From: Actinomycetes bacterium
Lineage (GTDB): Bacteria > Actinomycetota > Acidimicrobiia > Acidimicrobiales > Palsa-688
Length of the DNA: 38,574 nt
Direction: 5' to 3'
Assembly: GCA_021787365.1 (NCBI GenBank)
Contig: JAJYMB010000009.1
Location: 1-38,574 of the forward strand
Shown here one piece after another: positions 34,295-38,574 of the stretch (position 1 is its first letter; each line of letters opens with the position of its first letter). Position numbers and translations under genes: made by a program. Below the pieces are notes generated by a model that did no database searches, was not told the origin of the DNA, and saw only the letters and a list, made by a program, of their open reading frames with translations.

Positions 34295-35533
34295 GTGCCT
34301 TCCCACGCACAGCCTGTGGCCTCTGCCAATCCAGGTGAGAAGTCCACTCCCCGTGGAGTGCGGGCAAGCGATGGGGTGCCAGTTGGTTACAGTGAAGAGC
34401 GTGAGCCTCCCGTGCAGTTCGGGCACCGCCATGTCCCGATGCTCGTCGTGGAAGCCGGGCGCGCCTACCGGCGCTGGCGTGCCAAGGGACCACGCCTCGG
34501 CGATTACGCCCCCGCCTCTACCCTCGAGGTGCCCGTCACCCCTATACAGCGGGCGTGCTTTCCCGCCGTCAACTTCCACACCCACCTCGGGCGCTGGCTG
34601 AGCCCGGACGGCTCCTGGACGGAGCAAGACGTACGAAGCCTCCTCGACCTCATGGACGCCTGCAACGTCGAGAGCATGGTCAACCTAGACGGGCGCTGGG
34701 GCCGGGAGCTGGAAGAAAACCTCGAGCGTTACGACCGAGCTCACCCGGCCCGCTTCTTCACCTTCTGCCACGTGGACTGGCGGCTCCTGGAGCGCCCGGA
34801 AGGACCGGAGCTGCTCGCCAAGTCGCTGGAGCGCTCTGTGGCTGCGGGCGCCCGAGGCCTGAAGGTATGGAAGGACATCGGTACGCAGGTGCGGGCGCAG
34901 GGCCGCCTTGTGTTGCCCGATGACGAGCGGCTTGCCCCGCTGTGGGAAGCGGCCGGGTCGCAAGGGGTGCCCGTGCTCATGCACGTGGCAGACCCTGTGG
35001 CTTTTTTCTCCCAGGCAGACCGCAGCAATGAACGCCTAGAGGAGCTCCTGCGCTGGCGCCAGCAGCACAGAGGTGGGAAGGAGCGCTTCCACAAGCTGAT
35101 TGGCGCAGTGGAGACCGTCGTAGCCCGCCATTCCGGTACGACGTTCGTGGCCGCACACGGCCTCTACCCCGAAAACTTGTCGTACTTGGCAGGTATGTTC
35201 GAGCGCTACCCCAACTTCTTCGTCGACATAGCCTGGGTACACCTCCAGCTGGGCCGCCAGCCCCGAGCCGCCCGCGACCTGTTCCTCCGTTACCCCGGCC
35301 GCATCGTCTTTGGGACCGATGTCTTCCCGCTTCGCGAGGGACTTCTGCGGATCTACTTCCGCTTCTTGGAAACCGCAGACGAGTACTTCTCCTATACAGA
35401 CGAGCCGCTCCCTGGGTCTGGGCGCTGGAACATCTACGGCCTCGACCTGCCGTCCGAGGTGCTGGAAAAGGTCTACAGTGCCAACGCGAACGCGCTCCTA
35501 GGCATGGGCCCAGGCAAAAACGTACCAGCATGA
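34295..35533 (+). CDS. Metal-dependent amidohydrolase (amidohydrolase-2 / TIM-barrel type)
   Basis: The 412-residue product is a TIM-barrel hydrolase or decarboxylase of the amidohydrolase superfamily. An unusual ~85-residue N-terminal region, low in hydrophobics at first, precedes the barrel. Metal-ligand candidates are the HxH in VNFHTHLGRW (His95 and His97), a Lys in ARGLKVWKDIG, the His in VPVLMHVADP, the His in FVAAHGLYPEN and the Asp in RIVFGTDVFPL. Members of this family hydrolyse C-N bonds or decarboxylate aromatic acids. A role inside a glycan operon is not established; removing an acyl or amide group from a sugar is one possibility (inference). The following gene overlaps its stop by four bases. 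Confidence 0.82.
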   Translation: MPSHAQPVASANPGEKSTPRGVRASDGVPVGYSEEREPPVQFGHRHVPMLVVEAGRAYRRWRAKGPRLGDYAPASTLEVPVTPIQRACFPAVNFHTHLGRWLSPDGSWTEQDVRSLLDLMDACNVESMVNLDGRWGRELEENLERYDRAHPARFFTFCHVDWRLLERPEGPELLAKSLERSVAAGARGLKVWKDIGTQVRAQGRLVLPDDERLAPLWEAAGSQGVPVLMHVADPVAFFSQADRSNERLEELLRWRQQHRGGKERFHKLIGAVETVVARHSGTTFVAAHGLYPENLSYLAGMFERYPNFFVDIAWVHLQLGRQPRAARDLFLRYPGRIVFGTDVFPLREGLLRIYFRFLETADEYFSYTDEPLPGSGRWNIYGLDLPSEVLEKVYSANANALLGMGPGKNVPA

Positions 35534-36783
35534 CACCAGCAATTAGCCCCAGGGCAGGTGGCTCCTTGCCAGAGATCAACCAGCGCTCGGTCACACCATT
35601 GCCCCTGGTCATAGCGACCATCCTGCGTCCCGACGGCACAACAGGCGTCCATACCCACGTACGCGAGTTTTGTTGGTACCTGGACCAGAAAACCCTGACG
35701 CCCGACCTCGTCACCCCGTTCAGCTGGGGCCGACCCTTGTCCACGCCCGTCTTCGGCCTCCGTCCGCTCCTCCAGCACGTCGCCCCACCGGCAAGCGTGG
35801 CCTGGTACCGCTACTGGCACACCGCCTTTCTCGCCAACGCCCTGCGCCGACGGCTCGCCGGCCTCGGCCCGGCCGTTATCTACGCACAGGGACCGGAGGC
35901 CGCAAAAGCCAGCATCCTGGCCAGGCAGGGGCCTCACCAGCGAGTCGTCATGGCCGTCCACTTCCTGCGCTCGCAAGCAAACGGGTGGGTGAGTAAGAAG
36001 CTCATCAGGGCCGGGGGGCATGTGGCCAGAGCCATCGAGCGCTCCGAGCGAGAGGTCGTCGCTTACCTGGACGGGATGGTGTACGTGTCCCGAGCTACGC
36101 GCGAGCAGTTCGTCGAAGCTGTCCCCCAGGCTGCGAAAGTCCCCTCGGAGGTCATCCACAACTTCGTGAGGCCACTCCAAACTCGCGACCATGGGAAGCC
36201 CCTTGCGGACTTGGTCACAGTAGGGGCCCTCGAATGGGAAAAAAACCAGGACTTCATACTCCGCGTCCTTGGCTTAGCCAAACGTGCCGGCAGGGAATAC
36301 ACGCTCGACATCTACGGTACCGGCCGGATCCGCCAGCACTTGGAGCGCAGAGCGGACGACTTGGGTTTAGCTGGCCAGGTTCGGTTCCGTGGCTTCGACC
36401 CCAATGTCCGCGCGGCCCTGCCAGCCTACCGCGCCTACGTGCACGCCTCTCCGGTCGAGACCGGTCCGATAGCTCTCATCGAGGCCCTAGCCGCTGGACT
36501 ACCGGTCGTGGCGGCTGCCCGGGGAGGCACCGTTGAACTCTTCTCCGACGGCATGGAGGGGCGTTACTGGCCCTTGGACGACCCGCAAGCGGCCTCACGC
36601 ACCCTGATGGACCTCCTCGAAGACGAGACAGTCCGGCAAGCCGCCGGTCGCGCCGCTAGCGCACGCTTTCGTACCTTTTTCGACGCGCGCCTCGTCGGTC
36701 CTCGCTTGGAAGCCTTCCTCTATCGACAAGCAAGTTGCGGCCGGTCAATAGCCCCGATAAATACCCCGGGGCCGTACGCGTGA
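35530..36783 (+). CDS. Family 4 glycosyltransferase
   Basis: A GT-B glycosyltransferase of 417 residues. The N-terminal half includes LPLVIATILRPDGTTGVHTH, a segment typical of the donor/acceptor cleft entrance, ALGLG-like Ala/Leu/Gly-rich text around RLAGLGPAVIYAQGPEAAKA, and LDGMVYVSRATREQFVEAVP. The C-terminal half has LVTVGALEWEKNQDFILRVL, LDIYGTGRIRQHLERRADDL, VRFRGFDPNVRAALPAYRAY and the EX7E-like SPVETGPIALIEALAAGLPV. The ATG overlaps the amidohydrolase stop (ATGA), and its own stop overlaps the next glycosyltransferase start. Specificity is unknown. It acts in assembly of the operon's repeat unit. Confidence 0.88.
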   Translation: MTPAISPRAGGSLPEINQRSVTPLPLVIATILRPDGTTGVHTHVREFCWYLDQKTLTPDLVTPFSWGRPLSTPVFGLRPLLQHVAPPASVAWYRYWHTAFLANALRRRLAGLGPAVIYAQGPEAAKASILARQGPHQRVVMAVHFLRSQANGWVSKKLIRAGGHVARAIERSEREVVAYLDGMVYVSRATREQFVEAVPQAAKVPSEVIHNFVRPLQTRDHGKPLADLVTVGALEWEKNQDFILRVLGLAKRAGREYTLDIYGTGRIRQHLERRADDLGLAGQVRFRGFDPNVRAALPAYRAYVHASPVETGPIALIEALAAGLPVVAAARGGTVELFSDGMEGRYWPLDDPQAASRTLMDLLEDETVRQAAGRAASARFRTFFDARLVGPRLEAFLYRQASCGRSIAPINTPGPYA

Positions 36784-37919
36784 AGCGGATTCTTCTGGAC
36801 GGCATGGCCATCCGGCCCGGTGGTCGTGGGGTTGCACGCGCCCTCCGGAAAGTCTTCCCCTTACTCGTAGCCCGGACCGACGGGGCCGAGTACGTCGTCG
36901 TCACGAGCGCGTACGGCCGGGAAGCACTGTCCCACCTGCCCAATGTCCTAACGGCACCCCTGATGCCTATGAGTCTTTGGGAACAAGTTGGCCTTCCTAC
37001 TTACGCCCGCCGGGTGAAAGCCACCGCCGTCTATTCTCTTGCGGAGTGCGGGCCACTTTGGGGCCCACCGGTCGTGCTCCACATACCAGAGGACCCGCAC
37101 GTTCGGTGGACCTTCACGCCCGTCAACGGCCCCAAAGAGTACCTCCGACGCACTTACCAGCGAGCTGCCATGCGACGAAGCGTCCTGCGCTGCCGCTCTC
37201 TCATAACTTGCTCTCACAGCGTCGCTAACCAGCTTGCAGACCGTTTCGGCGACGCGCTGCCGCCCACTGAAGTGGTACCGCTCGGGGTGGACTACACAAC
37301 GTTCCACCCAGGCGAAACCAAGCCCAAAGAGGATCTCGTCTTCCACCTTGGCAGCGAGGCGCGCGACCAAAGCGTCCTCGTGGTCAAGGCATACGCACAT
37401 GCTCTCCAGCTAGGCGCCTCCCTACCGGATCTCGCCATCGCGGGCAACCTCGGGCGATATGCCCAGGCTGTTATCCACGAAGCTAAGCGGCTCCACCTTG
37501 AGCACCGCGTCCAGCTGCTGGGGCGCATCAGCGACGAGCAGTTGCGTCGCTGCTATGCTGATGCCGCCCTCTGTGTCCAGCCTGCGCTCTACGAAGGCTT
37601 TGGCCTCCAACCTCTCGAGGCCCTCGCTTGTGGCGCAGCGCTAATTGTCTCGACGACCCCAGCTGTTGACGAAGTGGTCGAAGACGCCGCGGTGGTGGTG
37701 CAGCCACACAGCGCCGACGCTCTCGGCACCGAGATGGCCGATCTCTGGACCAACAACGCTCGCCGCTGCCAGTTGCGCCACAAGGGTCAACAGCGAGCTC
37801 GCCGCTACCCCTGGGAAGCGACAGCCGACCATCTACACGCGCTGCTGCAAACCTTTGCCACAGGCGACCACCTCCCCAACGACGCGACCGATCTTCCTAC
37901 ATCCACAAGGAACGTGTAA
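36780..37919 (+). CDS. Family 4 glycosyltransferase, last gene of the glycan operon
   Basis: A GT-B glycosyltransferase of 379 residues with start GTG 36780 (KRILLDGMAIRPGGRGVARA), overlapping the upstream stop (GTGA). N-terminal part: VVVTSAYGREALSHLPNVLT, SLWEQVGLPTYARRVKATAV and VVLHIPEDPHVRW. Then CRSLITCSHSVANQLADRFG and VVPLGVDYTTFHPGE. The C-terminal domain shows LVFHLGSEARDQSVLVVKAY, LAIAGNLGRYAQAVIHEAK, VQLLGRISDEQLRRCYADAA and the EX7E motif ALYEGFGLQPLEALACG. Codon use is slightly less GC-biased than earlier genes. A degraded transposase-like gene follows, so this may be the operon's natural end or a truncated edge. Confidence 0.88.
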   Translation: MKRILLDGMAIRPGGRGVARALRKVFPLLVARTDGAEYVVVTSAYGREALSHLPNVLTAPLMPMSLWEQVGLPTYARRVKATAVYSLAECGPLWGPPVVLHIPEDPHVRWTFTPVNGPKEYLRRTYQRAAMRRSVLRCRSLITCSHSVANQLADRFGDALPPTEVVPLGVDYTTFHPGETKPKEDLVFHLGSEARDQSVLVVKAYAHALQLGASLPDLAIAGNLGRYAQAVIHEAKRLHLEHRVQLLGRISDEQLRRCYADAALCVQPALYEGFGLQPLEALACGAALIVSTTPAVDEVVEDAAVVVQPHSADALGTEMADLWTNNARRCQLRHKGQQRARRYPWEATADHLHALLQTFATGDHLPNDATDLPTSTRNV

Positions 37920-38131
37920 TGGACCTCGGATCCAGGACTCCCAGCATGGCGGGATAGTCGAGTTGTGGCTGGGCCTCACGGGGCAAGCAGGATCGTGACC
38001 TCAACGCCTTGTGGCTGAGTGCTTCCACCTCCCTCGCTGAGGCCCGTCGCCCCTTCGATTGGGGACGGGCGTCGTCGGGCCAGTAGCCCAAGTCGCGCTA
38101 CGGCAGGGACGGGGGGGCCGGTTGCGAGGCT

Positions 38132-38572
38132 TCAGGCCTGTGCCGGGACGCCCGTAACCGTTGGCACTTGCCCGCCCTTCACGGAGTAGACGAGGCGAAG
38201 CTTGGTCCCGGGGTAAATGGTCCCGGTCGCGTTCAGCTCTTCGCACAAGCCCGCTATTGCCCGGCTGCGCCTCGGCTCCGAGAGCGGCTCGAGCCGCACG
38301 TGCAGGTCGTCGCCAACGACCTACATGTCGGCTGGGGAGCGGAACGCTTCGAAAAGCAACGTGCGGGCTTCGTCTTCGGCACGGCGGAAGTGGGAGGCGA
38401 GCAGCGCCGCGAGGGACGAGGCCGCGTTGTAAGGTGGCCATCCTCACCGGGCGACACGGTCACGCATCGACTCGTTGTCGTCCAACAACTGTGCAACCTG
38501 GGCCCGCAGGGCCTCGTTCTCTGCTTGCAAGCGGTCGATCGTGCCCCGCAACTGCCCAATGGTGCCCAGCGC
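38132..38572 (-). pseudogene. Decayed transposase-like gene, C-terminal part
   Basis: One minus-strand frame runs from the window edge to TGA at 38134-38132 and is interrupted only by TGA (38446-38444) and TAG (38323-38321). Before the first stop it reads as a coiled coil (QLRGTIDRLQAENEALRAQV). Between the stops is LLASHFRRAEDEARTLLFEA. After the second is VVGDDLHVRLEPLSEPRRSR followed by AGLCEELNATGTIYPGTKLR and LVYSVKGG. The last two blocks resemble the C-terminus of actinobacterial transposases that I recognise without naming an IS family. The absence of frameshifts suggests recent decay. The N-terminal part is outside the window. The 212 bases between the last glycosyltransferase and this gene (37920-38131) show nothing else supported. 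Confidence 0.55.
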
Positions 38573-38574
38573 TT

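Noticed and set aside
38001..38447. 148-codon minus-strand frame near the right edge
   Set aside because: It is in a different frame from the transposase-like protein sequence, is Arg/Pro/Gly-rich and matches nothing.

Overview
The window is high-GC DNA with dense, often overlapping genes, many GTG/TTG starts, a cofactor F420 gene and an HU protein with a long Lys/Ala tail. This points to an actinobacterium. A secreted eqolisin-type (G1) peptidase and a GH12 glucanase, both often acid-active, suggest an acid-tolerant lineage such as Acidimicrobiia; that taxonomic call is inference. No rRNA, tRNA or CRISPR array was seen. Left part (1-11.2 kb): the first ~125 bases may be the 5' end of a group II intron running off the window on the minus strand. 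Next comes a minus-strand operon read from right to left: RpiB-like isomerase, RNase HII, ABC ATPase, ABC permease, DinG helicase. Diverging from it is the F420 gene fbiD/cofC, followed by a convergent HU gene (TTG start), a 902-residue GH63-type glucosidase and a convergent nucleotide-sugar pyrophosphorylase. Middle part (11.3-21.9 kb): an envelope region. It holds a diglyceride-type glycosyltransferase fused through one membrane segment to a C-terminal domain that looks like a catalytically dead polysaccharide deacetylase. This gene is coupled by a 4-base overlap to an apparently active deacetylase, followed by a DedA membrane protein. On the minus strand lie a secreted protein with an IGYWKNH domain, a secreted GH12 enzyme and a small HD-domain protein. 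An ECF sigma factor diverges from the secreted genes. A polyprenyl glycosylphosphotransferase, which starts polysaccharide synthesis on the lipid carrier, is coupled to the G1 peptidase. A degenerate HIT-like gene lies on the other strand. Right part (22.1-37.9 kb): twelve plus-strand genes, nearly all touching or overlapping, form one exopolysaccharide or cell-surface glycan operon: glycosyltransferase, two-domain oxidoreductase, heparinase II/III-like protein, AsnB-type amidotransferase, GmhB-like phosphatase, GmhA-like isomerase, glycosyltransferase, sugar epimerase, HddA-like heptose kinase, amidohydrolase and two more glycosyltransferases. The heptose genes imply an activated D-glycero-alpha-D-manno-heptose, but the last step (HddC-type guanylyltransferase) is not in the operon. 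No recognisable flippase or polymerase is present either. The operon ends near 37.92 kb. Beyond it is a decayed transposase-like gene whose reading frame is kept but carries two internal stop codons. The most unusual items are the glycosyltransferase/dead-deacetylase fusion, the heptose-bearing glycan operon with its embedded amidohydrolase, the shortened ABC ATPase and the possible intron end.
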